The notes: generated by a model not told the origin, from the sequence alone. A DNA stretch of 19,352 bases from WVWW01 sp041568335 (GCA_041568335.1 JBFFZZ010000029.1:1-19352), one strand, 5' to 3'; positions 8,513-15,860 are shown, counted from the stretch's first letter. Translations and numbers: made by a program.

Positions 8513-8648
8513 GTTGATTGTCGGTTTCCGCCCGGAACCCCCGAAGAATCAACAATTTGCTCGAATCTTGGGTCTTTTTGTGCCACCCGCCGCGCAAATG
8601 GTGGTGGCGTGGCCGCTTGGGGAAACCGCCCGACAATCTCGCGGCCAC
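8513..8648 (-). promoter_or_regulatory. Overlapping inverted repeats in the lepA upstream region
   Basis: Three repeat pairs share bases in the lepA-proximal half of the intergenic region. A: GTGGCCGC (8609-8616) with GCGGCCAC (8641-8648). B: GATTGTCGG plus TTTCC (8516-8529) with the reverse complement at 8621-8638, interrupted by 4 extra bases. C: GTTGATT (8513-8519) with AATCAAC (8547-8553). B uses bases needed by C and lies partly in the loop of A, so the folds would compete. If the lepA transcript starts upstream of 8648, this would be its leader. No promoter for lepA was confidently identified. It could also be a decayed palindromic repeat element. Confidence 0.35.
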
Positions 8649-8680
8649 CTTGGGGTGACAGGCGTGAAGAGATCCCCGTC

Positions 8681-8709
8681 TTGCGTTTATATCAAAATGA
8701 TATCATAAT
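8681..8709 (+). promoter_or_regulatory. Candidate sigma-70-type promoter of the SPFH-RHH-aldolase operon
   Basis: TTGCGT (8681-8686) and CATAAT (8704-8709) are separated by exactly 17 bp. The -10 box matches TATAAT at five of six positions, the -35 box matches TTGACA at three. Transcription would start near 8716, leaving a very short leader with AAGGAG at 8718-8723, 6 bp before the ATG at 8730. The region is AT-rich in an otherwise GC-rich window. Confidence 0.6.
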
Positions 8710-8714
8710 GATAC
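8689..8714. promoter_or_regulatory. Tandem palindromic operator, probable site of the Arc-like regulator
   Basis: Two 11-bp units, TATCAAAATGA (8690-8700) and TATCATAATGA (8701-8711), follow each other directly and are closed by TA (8712-8713). Each unit with its following TA is an inverted repeat TATCA-N3-TGATA, and their junction forms the perfect palindrome ATGATATCAT (8697-8706). The units differ at one base. The array covers the spacer and -10 box of the promoter, a position for repression. Tandem dimer sites one turn apart suit ribbon-helix-helix proteins, and one is encoded by the second gene of this operon (9618). The regulator-site pairing is inference. Confidence 0.6.
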
Positions 8715-8729
8715 CAGAAGGAGAAAGCC

Positions 8730-9608
8730 ATGAAACAAGAACGCACCCGTTCGGCGATATCGGGCTACCTGATGCTGGTCATGGGCATCGTCTTCGAGCT
8801 GCTTGCCGTCTACTTCCTCGTGCGCACGATCCGTGCGGAGGATCCCTGGCTCCTGATCGGGTTCTTCACCGCCCTGGTCGTCGGGCTGCTGTTCGTGACG
8901 GGACTTTTCATCGTCAATCCCAACGACTCCCGTGTGCTGGTTCTGTTCGGGGTCTACAAGGGCACCGTCAAGGACAACGGTTTCTTCTGGGCCAACCCGT
9001 TCTACTCCAAACGCAAGATCACCCTGCGCGCGCGTAACCTCAACGGGCAAAAGCTCAAGGTCAACGACCAGGCCGGCAACCCGATCGAGATCGCCGCCGT
9101 CGTCGTGTGGCAGGTCGAGGATACCTACCGCGCCTGCTTCGAGGTCGATCATTACGACGAGTACGTGGTCGTGCAGAGCGAGGCCGCGGTGCGTCACCTG
9201 GCCGGCGCCTACCCGTACGATAACTTCGAGGACCACGACGACGACTCCTTGACCCTGCGCGCCGGGACCGAGATGGTCAACCAGCAGCTCGAGAAGGAGC
9301 TGACCGACCGCTTCACCCGCGCCGGCGTCAAGGTCATCGAGGCGCGCATCAGCCACCTGGCCTACGCCTCCGAGATCGCCGAGGCGATGCTGCGCCGGCA
9401 GCAAGCGACCGCGGTCGTCGCCGCGCGCACCAAGATCGTGGATGGCGCGGTCGGTATGGTCGAGCTGGCGCTCGACAAGCTGCAGAGTCGCGGTCTCGTC
9501 TCGCTCGACGAGGAGCGCAAGGCGACGATGGTGAGCAACCTGCTCGTCGTGCTGTGCAGCGAATCGCACGCGACACCGGTCGTCAATGCCGGCACGCTCT
9601 ACCAGTAA
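8730..9608 (+). CDS. SPFH/Band 7 domain membrane protein
   Basis: 292 aa, ATG preceded by AAGGAG at 6 bp. Two N-terminal hydrophobic segments (about residues 11-32 and 41-62) form a hairpin with no cleavable signal. An SPFH/Band 7 domain (about 63-250) follows directly, with IVNPNDSRVLVLFGVYKGTV, then ANPFY, then the helical EARISHLAYASEIAEAML segment near the end of the domain. SPFH proteins oligomerise into membrane rings or scaffolds that organise microdomains, proteases or lipids. There is no long flotillin coiled-coil tail and no neighbouring NfeD gene, so it is not a classic slipin-NfeD pair or flotillin. It leads a three-gene operon with an RHH regulator 9 bp downstream and lies behind the tandem operator. 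Membrane-scaffold class is sure; partner and role unknown. Confidence 0.9.
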   Translation: MKQERTRSAISGYLMLVMGIVFELLAVYFLVRTIRAEDPWLLIGFFTALVVGLLFVTGLFIVNPNDSRVLVLFGVYKGTVKDNGFFWANPFYSKRKITLRARNLNGQKLKVNDQAGNPIEIAAVVVWQVEDTYRACFEVDHYDEYVVVQSEAAVRHLAGAYPYDNFEDHDDDSLTLRAGTEMVNQQLEKELTDRFTRAGVKVIEARISHLAYASEIAEAMLRRQQATAVVAARTKIVDGAVGMVELALDKLQSRGLVSLDEERKATMVSNLLVVLCSESHATPVVNAGTLYQ

Positions 9609-9617
9609 GAGGCCGAC

Positions 9618-9779
9618 GTGGCCCAGCGAAAGAAGTTCCTGCTCCGCATCCCACCCGAGCTGTGGGAGGAGCTGAATCGCTGGGCCGCCCAGGAGCTGCG
9701 CAGCGTCAACGGCCAGATCGAGTTCGTGTTAAAAAAGGCGGTCGAGGAACGGTTGGGGAAGAAACGAGAGGACAGCTAG
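9618..9779 (+). CDS. Arc-type ribbon-helix-helix DNA-binding protein, 53 aa
   Basis: GTG start at 9618, 9 bp after the SPFH stop, with GAGG at 9609-9612. The product begins MAQRKKFLLRIPPELWEEL, has RSVNGQIEFVLKKAVEERL in the middle, and ends KKREDS. It matches phage Arc closely in layout: a basic beta-strand (KKFLLR, equivalent to Arc's DNA-reading strand), a turn at IPPEL, helix A, and the shared RSVN at the start of helix B. The strand faces would be K6, L8 and R10 by alignment with Arc Q9, N11 and R13. Such proteins bind DNA as dimers on tandem short operators. Its likely target is the repeat array at 8689, giving autoregulation. There is no toxin-like partner, so it is not an obvious toxin-antitoxin pair. 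Reading is confident, target inferred. Confidence 0.88.
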   Translation: MAQRKKFLLRIPPELWEELNRWAAQELRSVNGQIEFVLKKAVEERLGKKREDS

Positions 9780-9780
9780 C

Positions 9781-10824
9781 TTGGACCGCATCGATTTCCG
9801 TTCGGACACCGTGGGTTGGCCCACACCGGAGATGCGCGAGGCGATGGCCACCGCGCGGGTCGGTGACGACGTCTACGGGGAAGATCCGACGATCAACGAG
9901 CTCGAGGCGCTGGCCGCGGACAGGCTGGGCAAGGAGGCCGGTTTGTTCGTGACCAGCGGAACCCAGGGCAACCTGGTCGCGATCCTCGGTCACGCGCGAC
10001 GAGGCGACGAGGCGATCCTCGGCTACGAGTCGCACATCTTCCAGTGGGAGGTCGGTGGGATGGCCTCGATCGGCGGCATCCTCCCGCACACGCTTCCGAC
10101 CGACGCGATGGGCCGCATGGATCCGGCGGCCGTCGAAGCCGCGGTCCGGGACGAGAGCGACCATCACCTCGGGCATTCGACGCTGTTGCTCGTGGAAAAC
10201 AGCTTCGGCGGCCGCGGCGGTATCCCGCTCTCCGCCGAGTACTTCGCCTCGCTGCGCGAGGTCGCGGACCGCCATTCCCTCGCGCTGCACATGGATGGCG
10301 CACGGCTGTTCAACGCCGCGGTCGCGCTCGGCGTTCCTGCCCGGGAGCTCGTCGCCGATGTGGACACCGTCACGTTCTGTCTGAGCAAGGGGTTGTGCGC
10401 CCCGGTCGGCTCGATTCTCTGCGGTCCGGCGGATTTCATCGAAGAAGCCCGTCGCACCCGCAAGAGCCTCGGCGGCGGGATGCGTCAGGCGGGTATTCTG
10501 GCGGCCGCCGGCCTGGTCGCGATGAACTCGATGATCGACCGACTCGCCGAGGATCACGAGAACGCCCGCCGGTTGGCGGAGCGGCTCGCCACGATCGACG
10601 GCATCGAGGTCGACGCGGAAACGGTTCAAACGAACATCGTGTTCTTCCGAACCACGGGTGCGGTCTCCCCGAGCGATCTCTGCGCCCGTCTCGACAAGGA
10701 ACACTCCATCGGACTGGATACGTATCCTCCCGATTTTGCGCGCGCGGTGACCCACTACTGGGTCGGCGAGAAAGAAGTCGACGCGCTCGCCGACGCCATC
10801 GCGGCGATCGTGAAATCCTCCTAG
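9781..10824 (+). CDS. ltaE: Low-specificity L-threonine aldolase (PLP-dependent)
   Basis: 347 aa from a TTG at 9781, one base after the RHH stop, with GAGAGGA at 9766-9772. It starts MDRIDFRSDTVGWPTPEM, the typical opening of the family. PLP-site residues are present: GTQGN for phosphate binding, His85 stacking on the cofactor, D172 and R175 in HMDGARLF, and the Schiff-base Lys203 in LSKGLCAPVGS. The C-terminal half contains GGGMRQAG. The enzyme cleaves L-threonine and allo-threonine to glycine and acetaldehyde in the cytoplasm. The 1-bp gap means it is co-translated with the SPFH and RHH genes, an unexpected pairing for a metabolic enzyme. No terminator with a T-run follows. Function call is strong; exact stereospecificity is not readable. 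Confidence 0.93.
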   Translation: MDRIDFRSDTVGWPTPEMREAMATARVGDDVYGEDPTINELEALAADRLGKEAGLFVTSGTQGNLVAILGHARRGDEAILGYESHIFQWEVGGMASIGGILPHTLPTDAMGRMDPAAVEAAVRDESDHHLGHSTLLLVENSFGGRGGIPLSAEYFASLREVADRHSLALHMDGARLFNAAVALGVPARELVADVDTVTFCLSKGLCAPVGSILCGPADFIEEARRTRKSLGGGMRQAGILAAAGLVAMNSMIDRLAEDHENARRLAERLATIDGIEVDAETVQTNIVFFRTTGAVSPSDLCARLDKEHSIGLDTYPPDFARAVTHYWVGEKEVDALADAIAAIVKSS

Positions 10825-10936
10825 GCGGCTATCGCGCGCCGCCGATCGCTCGCGTGCTCCACCCTGTTTTGTTCCGCCGGGCTTAACCGGTTCGGTTAGA
10901 GTAGCCCCGGCGAGGGAGGTTCTCGAGGAGGGTCCG

Positions 10937-12748
10937 GTGCGCGTCTTGATGTTGTTCTTGGTTTTTCTTTCGGTTCCCGCGAACGCCGAGCAGCTGGATC
11001 CGCAGGCGTTCCTCCCACCGGCGCCGTCATGGGACGGCCGCAGCCGCGCGTTGATCGCCGACGAGAACGATCCCTGGATCACCCCGGCGGAGCGAACGCG
11101 ACTGACCGAAACCCCGCGCTACGACGAGACGATGACCTGGCTGTGCAGCCTCGTCGAGGCCAGCCCGAAGCTGCGCTGGCTGAGCCTCGGCGCCAGCGCC
11201 GAGGGCCGCGAGATCCGCATGGTCGTGGCCAGCGCTAACGGCGCGGCGACCGCCACCGAGCTGAAGGCCAACGGGAAGCCGACCCTGCTGGCGCATGCCG
11301 GGATCCACTCCGGAGAGATCGACGGCAAGGACGCCGGCTTGATGTTGTTGCGCGACATGACGGTCGGCGGCCGGAAGGGTGAGCTACTCGACGGGGCGAA
11401 CTTTCTGTTCATCCCGATCCTCAGCGTCGACGGGCACGAACGTTTCTCGCCTTACTCGCGGATGAACCAGAGGGGTCCGCAGGCGATGGGCTGGCGCACC
11501 AACCGCCGCAACCTGAACCTCAACCGCGATTTTGCCAAGCTGGAGACCGAAGAGCTGCGCGCGCTCGTCCCGATGATCCTCACCTGGCAGCCGGACCTGT
11601 ACCTCGACCTGCATGTGACCGATGGCGCCGACTACCAGTACGACATCACCTACGGGTACAACGGCCGGGAGGCCTGGTCCCCGGCGATCGCGCGCTGGCT
11701 CGACGAGGTCTTCTCGCCGGCGATCCAACGGGACCTGGAAGCGGCCGGTCACGTTCCCGGGCCGCTGGTCTTCGCGCTCGGCGGTGGCACGATGGCGGGT
11801 GGCAACCTCGGCTGGTTCGCCGGACCGCGCTTCTCGAACGGCTGGGGCGACCTGCGCCACCTTCCGACGGTCCTCGTCGAGAACCACTCGCTGAAGCCCT
11901 ACGACCAGCGCGTGCTGGGAACCTACCTGTTCCTCGAGACCGCGCTCGAGACGCTGGCCGCGAGGGGCGCAAAGCTGCGCCGCGCGACCGCTTCCGACCG
12001 CGCCGCGAGGAACGACGAGGTTGCCCTCGGCTGGCAGTTCAACCCGCAGTCACGAATGATGATCCCGTTCAAGGGTGTCGTTTCGGAAACAGACGATTCG
12101 ACCGTGACCGGCCAGCCCGTCGTGCGTTGGACGGGCGAGAAGGAAGCCGTCGAGATCCCGTGGTTCAAGATGAACCTGCCGTCGGCGAAGGTGCGGCGTC
12201 CGGCGACGTACTACATCCCGGCGGCGTGGTCGCCGGTCGTGGAAACGCTCGAGCGCCAGGGCGTCCGGGTTCGCCGGCTGGAGAAGGCGCGCACGGTCGA
12301 TGTCGAGCGCTACCGGCTGCCGGAGGCCGCGCTCGACGCGGAGAACAGCCCGTTCGAGGGCCGCACCTTGTTCAAGCCGGGGGACCCCGTCGTCGAGAAG
12401 GTCACGGTCGAGCTGCCCGCGGGGTCATCGATCGTTTCGACCGATCAGCCGTTGGGGACACTCGCCGTCGTGCTGCTGGAGCCGCAGGCACCGGACTCGT
12501 TGTTCCAGTGGGGCTATTTCAGCGAGATCCTGCAGCGGACCGAGTATTTCGAGGCTTACGTGATGGAGCCGCTCGCGCAATCGATGCTCGACGACGACCC
12601 CGAGCTACGTGCCGCGTTCGAGGCGAAGCTCGAGGCGGACGAGGAGTTCGCGGCCGATGCCCGCGCCCGGTTGCAGTGGTTCTACGAGAAGACGCCGTTC
12701 TACGATGAAGAGTACCGCGTCTATCCCGTTTACCGGAGCCTTGACTGA
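10937..12748 (+). CDS. Secreted M14-family zinc carboxypeptidase-like metallopeptidase
   Basis: 603 aa, GTG start with GAGGAGGG 4 bp upstream. A short signal peptide (MRVLMLFLVFLSVPANA, cut before EQ) sends it out of the cytoplasm. Zinc ligands fit M14: H124 and E127 in HSGEIDGK, H226 in LDLHVTD, and the general base E315 in TVLVENHS. The catalytic domain spans about residues 60-345. A roughly 250-residue C-terminal extension with beta-rich segments follows and is not a recognised domain to me. The family removes C-terminal residues from peptides. The 112-bp spacer before it has a small inverted repeat AACCG-GTT-CGGTT (10885-10897). The next gene starts 3 bp after the stop, so the two are probably an operon. 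Family sure, substrate unknown. Confidence 0.9.
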   Translation: MRVLMLFLVFLSVPANAEQLDPQAFLPPAPSWDGRSRALIADENDPWITPAERTRLTETPRYDETMTWLCSLVEASPKLRWLSLGASAEGREIRMVVASANGAATATELKANGKPTLLAHAGIHSGEIDGKDAGLMLLRDMTVGGRKGELLDGANFLFIPILSVDGHERFSPYSRMNQRGPQAMGWRTNRRNLNLNRDFAKLETEELRALVPMILTWQPDLYLDLHVTDGADYQYDITYGYNGREAWSPAIARWLDEVFSPAIQRDLEAAGHVPGPLVFALGGGTMAGGNLGWFAGPRFSNGWGDLRHLPTVLVENHSLKPYDQRVLGTYLFLETALETLAARGAKLRRATASDRAARNDEVALGWQFNPQSRMMIPFKGVVSETDDSTVTGQPVVRWTGEKEAVEIPWFKMNLPSAKVRRPATYYIPAAWSPVVETLERQGVRVRRLEKARTVDVERYRLPEAALDAENSPFEGRTLFKPGDPVVEKVTVELPAGSSIVSTDQPLGTLAVVLLEPQAPDSLFQWGYFSEILQRTEYFEAYVMEPLAQSMLDDDPELRAAFEAKLEADEEFAADARARLQWFYEKTPFYDEEYRVYPVYRSLD

Positions 12749-12751
12749 GCC

Positions 12752-13486
12752 ATGCGTCTTCGCAACGTCGTGTTCTCGAGCTTGCTCATCGCCCTTGCGC
12801 CGGCGTGTCGAGATGCCGCGGGGCCTTCCGCGATCGATCTCGACGCCGTTTACGAGCGAACGGATCGGGATTTCGACAGCGCGGTGATGTTCCGACCCGA
12901 CGATGCGACGATCGAGGACCCGGCGCACACCCTTGCGCCGCTGATCGTCGTCGAAAACGGGGCTCCGGACAGCACTCCACCGGAAGTCACCTACCACAGG
13001 ACCGAGTCCGGCTGGACCTATCGCTGGACCGACCCCACCTCGGGTGTCGAGCAGGGCGTTCACCTCACGCTGGGTGAGGATGGGTTCCCGATCGTCTACG
13101 AGGTGCTGCGTGATTCCTCGGGAGCGCGGTTGTTGTTCGTCGACATGACGCTCGAACAGCGGGCGATCGACGAATACGGCCCCCCGCTTCCCGGAAGGCG
13201 CTTCTCGGTGGAGCGAAGCCTGGAGGAGACCCCCGATGTCGCCGTCGGTGGGGTCTTCGAGCCCGGCTCGACGCCGTTGGGACCGTTCGTCTACCTTTGG
13301 TCCGGGACCCACGACGTCAACGTGGTGTTGTGCCGCTGTATGGCCCCGCGCGTCTTCGACATCGTCGACAGCATCGCGTACACGTTGACATCCGGGGACC
13401 TGTCGTACCGGCCACCTGTAACGTCGACCGATGTGCTGCGACTACCCGCCGACTTCCGGTTCCTCGCCGTGGATCAAATGTCCTAG
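12752..13486 (+). CDS. Secreted or lipoprotein-like protein of unknown function
   Basis: 244 aa, ATG 3 bp after the M14 gene, so probably co-transcribed and translationally coupled to it. I do not recognise a family. The N-terminus (MRLRNVVFSSLLIALAPAC) is a signal sequence. C19 could be a lipid-attachment cysteine, but APAC is not a canonical lipobox. The mature part is predicted soluble and beta-rich, with a CxC pair (C194, C196) in VVLCRCMAPR near the end that might bind metal or form a disulphide. The last 45 bp overlap the 3' end of the convergent S46 gene. Coding status is supported by operon position, signal sequence and a sensible amino-acid composition; function is unknown. Confidence 0.75.
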   Translation: MRLRNVVFSSLLIALAPACRDAAGPSAIDLDAVYERTDRDFDSAVMFRPDDATIEDPAHTLAPLIVVENGAPDSTPPEVTYHRTESGWTYRWTDPTSGVEQGVHLTLGEDGFPIVYEVLRDSSGARLLFVDMTLEQRAIDEYGPPLPGRRFSVERSLEETPDVAVGGVFEPGSTPLGPFVYLWSGTHDVNVVLCRCMAPRVFDIVDSIAYTLTSGDLSYRPPVTSTDVLRLPADFRFLAVDQMS

Positions 13487-15634
13487 GCCGAGCTCTTCCA
13501 GCAGGTTGTGCGCTTTGTCGATCCTGTCCATCACCCACAGGACGTAGCGGATATCGACGTGGATCGAGCGCGTCGTCTCGGCGTTGAAATCCCAGTCGGC
13601 GTTGATGCTGTCGTAGGTCCCGTCGAACAGCAGGCCGACGAGTTCGCCCCGCCCGTTCAACGTCGGTGAACCCGAGTTCCCACCGGTCGTGTCGACATCG
13701 CTCAGGAAATTGACCGGGACCGAACCCAGGCTGGCGAGCGTGAGGCTCCCGTAGGCGCCGGCGTCGATCAGGTCGAGCTGTGTCTGCGGTGAGTCGAACG
13801 GTTCCTCACCGGTGTGTTTTTCCCGGATCCCTTCGAGTCGGGTGAACGGCGTGTAGACCACCCCGTCGCGCGGCGAGTAGCCGCGGACGTTGCCGTAGGT
13901 CACGCGAAGCGAGCTGTTGGCGTCGGGGTAGACGGCGTTGCCCCGGCTGCCCAGAAAAGCGAGCATCGTTTCCATGTAGCGCGATCGGGCCGCCTGGAAA
14001 TCTCCGGCCAGCGCCTCCGCTTCGGCCTCGCGTTCGCGATCGCCGTCGTAGAGTGCCACGGCGAGCCGGATGAACGGATCGTCACTGGCCTCGAACGCCG
14101 CACGGTCCTTCTCCATCCAGCCCAATCGTGTTTCCGTGTCGTCGAGCTCGGTCTTTTCGTACATCTCGTCGAGCCGGGCGGCCAGCTTGGAGGGGTCGTC
14201 CAGGCCGAGGAACGCGTCGAACTCCTCGACGCGTTGATCGGACGGGAGTTTTTGGTACTCCTCGAGGTAGTAGCTCCACAACGCCTTGTCGACATCGGGG
14301 TGGTAGCGGCGGTCCATCCGTTGGAGGCGCTGTTTGAAGGAAACCATGTCGCGCTCCTGGTAACCCGGCTCACGATCGGCGTCGGCCTGCTCGCGCTCGC
14401 GGCTGAGACGGTACAACCGGCGCGCCGCGCTGAGCATCGACGACCGGCCCAGCGAGCCGAGCAGGCTGTCCCGTTCCTGGGTCGCCTGGTCCTTGGCGAT
14501 CAGCTCGTTCAGCCGTTGCAGGGTCGACGCGTGCTCCCGCTTGCGCTCCTCGCTCGACTCGATCCACTTCTGCAACGCCACAACCCGCTTTTGTTTGCGC
14601 GCGAGCATGCCGCTCGCGGCGTAGCCGTCGAGCATTCCCTGGCGGTTCTTGTTTACGTTGTTCAGACCCGAGACGGTCGAAGCGTACCTGAGCTCCACGT
14701 CGGGTCGATCGGCGGATTGTTCCGCGATGATTTCGAGCATGCGGTCGAACATCTTGCGCGATCTGGGGTACGACCATTCGAACGTGTTCTTGACCTCGGA
14801 CGGCAACCGGTAGCGGCTGGTGCTCCCCGGGTAGCCGACGACCATGACATAGTCGCCCGCATCGACGCCCTCGGGTGAGATGCGCAGGTAGTGTTCAGGC
14901 TCGTACGGTAGGTTGTCCTCGGCGAAATCTGCGGGCTTGCCGTCGGGTCCGACGTAGGCACGCAGGAACGCGAAGTCGCCGGTGTGCCGCGGCCACATCC
15001 AGTTGTCGATATCGCCGCCGTAGACACCGATCGATCCCGGCGGAGCGTAGACGAGACGGACATCGCGGATTTCGAGCTGCTTGACCAGGTTGTAGCGTAG
15101 GCCGCCATAGAAGCTCTGCACGCGGCAGCGATGACCCTCGTCTTCCTCGCACACCGCGATCAGTTTCTTTTGCCGCTCCTCGATTCGATCGAAGCGCTCG
15201 GCACCGCTCAGCGACGCGTCCAATGCACCCGTGATTTCTTTCGTGACGTCGGTGACCTCGACCGTGACCCGCACGCGGCTGCCGGGCGCCGCGGGGACTT
15301 CATCGGCCAGGGTCTTCGCCAGGAAACCGTCCGCGCGCAGATCGTTCTCGGGTGTCGAGGCGTACTGCAGCGTACCCCACGTGCAGTGATGGTTGGTGAT
15401 GACCAACGCCTTCGGGGACACGAACGACGCGCTACATCCCGCCAGGTCGATGACCGCGTTCATCGGATGCTCGGTGAGTTCGGTCAGCGTCGCCGGATCC
15501 AGCTTCAGCCCGGCTTTCTTCAGCTCGTTCGCAAGCTCGGGAAGCTGTTTGGGTTCCCACATCCCCTCGGCGGCGCGGGTCGTCCCGCAAACCACCATCG
15601 AAACCGCAACGGCCAGGATCGTCGTTCGCTTCAT
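13442..15634 (-). CDS. S46-family dipeptidyl-peptidase (DPP7/DPP11 type)
   Basis: 730 aa, ATG at 15634 with GGGAG 8 bp upstream and a signal peptide (MKRTTILAVAVSMVVCGTTRAAEG). The chymotrypsin-like double barrel carries the S46 triad: His83 in TNHHCTWG, an Asp in GGDIDNWMWPRHTGDF (D208/D210 region), and Ser654 in GGNS654GSP. A helical regulatory domain is inserted between Asp and Ser (about residues 290-560). The family releases N-terminal dipeptides in the periplasm and is known from Bacteroidetes and Proteobacteria. At the specificity position, FDG672 has Gly as in DPP7 (hydrophobic P1) rather than Arg as in DPP11 (acidic P1); the numbering is from memory. Its 3' end overlaps the convergent gene by 45 bp. 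Family call firm. Confidence 0.93.
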   Translation of the reverse strand: MKRTTILAVAVSMVVCGTTRAAEGMWEPKQLPELANELKKAGLKLDPATLTELTEHPMNAVIDLAGCSASFVSPKALVITNHHCTWGTLQYASTPENDLRADGFLAKTLADEVPAAPGSRVRVTVEVTDVTKEITGALDASLSGAERFDRIEERQKKLIAVCEEDEGHRCRVQSFYGGLRYNLVKQLEIRDVRLVYAPPGSIGVYGGDIDNWMWPRHTGDFAFLRAYVGPDGKPADFAEDNLPYEPEHYLRISPEGVDAGDYVMVVGYPGSTSRYRLPSEVKNTFEWSYPRSRKMFDRMLEIIAEQSADRPDVELRYASTVSGLNNVNKNRQGMLDGYAASGMLARKQKRVVALQKWIESSEERKREHASTLQRLNELIAKDQATQERDSLLGSLGRSSMLSAARRLYRLSREREQADADREPGYQERDMVSFKQRLQRMDRRYHPDVDKALWSYYLEEYQKLPSDQRVEEFDAFLGLDDPSKLAARLDEMYEKTELDDTETRLGWMEKDRAAFEASDDPFIRLAVALYDGDREREAEAEALAGDFQAARSRYMETMLAFLGSRGNAVYPDANSSLRVTYGNVRGYSPRDGVVYTPFTRLEGIREKHTGEEPFDSPQTQLDLIDAGAYGSLTLASLGSVPVNFLSDVDTTGGNSGSPTLNGRGELVGLLFDGTYDSINADWDFNAETTRSIHVDIRYVLWVMDRIDKAHNLLEELGLGHLIHGEEPEVGG

Positions 15635-15812
15635 CTTGAAGGCTCCCTGCTTTCGGACCCAGTGCTTTACGCGGGGATTCTACGCGGGTTTCGGGGAGCC
15701 ACGCCAGGCCGGGAGAGTCGGGCTCCCCGATATCGGCCGTTCCCGAACCGACCGGGATCAACCAGGCGAGCATCGTCGCGAGAACGGCCAGGACGAGGGC
15801 GTAACGTTGCAT
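15432..15812 (-). other. Doubtful ORF with a signal-peptide-like start, overlapping the S46 gene
   Basis: Between the unknown secreted gene and the S46 gene an ATG at 15812, with GAGAGGG just upstream, opens a frame beginning MQRYALVLAVLATMLAWLIP and then GSGTADIGEPDSPG. This looks like a signal peptide and mature start. The frame stays open to 15432 but its last two thirds run through the S46 start in another frame with Arg/Gly/Asp-rich, non-protein-like sequence. It could be the remnant of a lost secreted gene, a leader peptide, or chance. The 226-bp spacer holds nothing else except an inverted repeat GGGGAGCC (15693-15700) / GGCTCCCC (15721-15728). Confidence 0.3.
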
Positions 15813-15820
15813 CGCCCTCT

Positions 15821-15849
15821 CGTATACGGCGAAAACCGCGTCTCGTGAA
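15821..15849 (-). promoter_or_regulatory. Candidate promoter for the S46 peptidase gene
   Basis: On the minus strand TTCACG (15849-15844) and TATACG (15826-15821) are separated by 17 bp, each matching the sigma-70 consensus at four of six positions. It would start a transcript near 15814, giving the S46 gene a leader of about 180 nt or the 15812 ORF an almost leaderless mRNA. The match is weak. Confidence 0.3.
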
Positions 15850-15860
15850 GGAAGGCCGGC

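Noticed and set aside
6904..8517. 537-codon open frame on the plus strand opposite lepA
   Set aside because: Shadow of lepA; the translation has no recognisable motif, whereas lepA is full length on the other strand.
8514..8708. 64-codon plus-strand ORF in the lepA-SPFH intergenic region
   Set aside because: No ribosome site or homology; it runs through the inverted repeats and ends inside the SPFH operator/promoter region, so regulatory DNA explains it better.
9706..11082. 458-codon minus-strand frame across the threonine aldolase
   Set aside because: It is antisense to the aldolase gene and has Arg/Asp-rich composition without motifs.
13814..14878. 354-codon plus-strand frame opposite the S46 gene
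   Set aside because: Shadow of a confident S46 peptidase with no independent signal.
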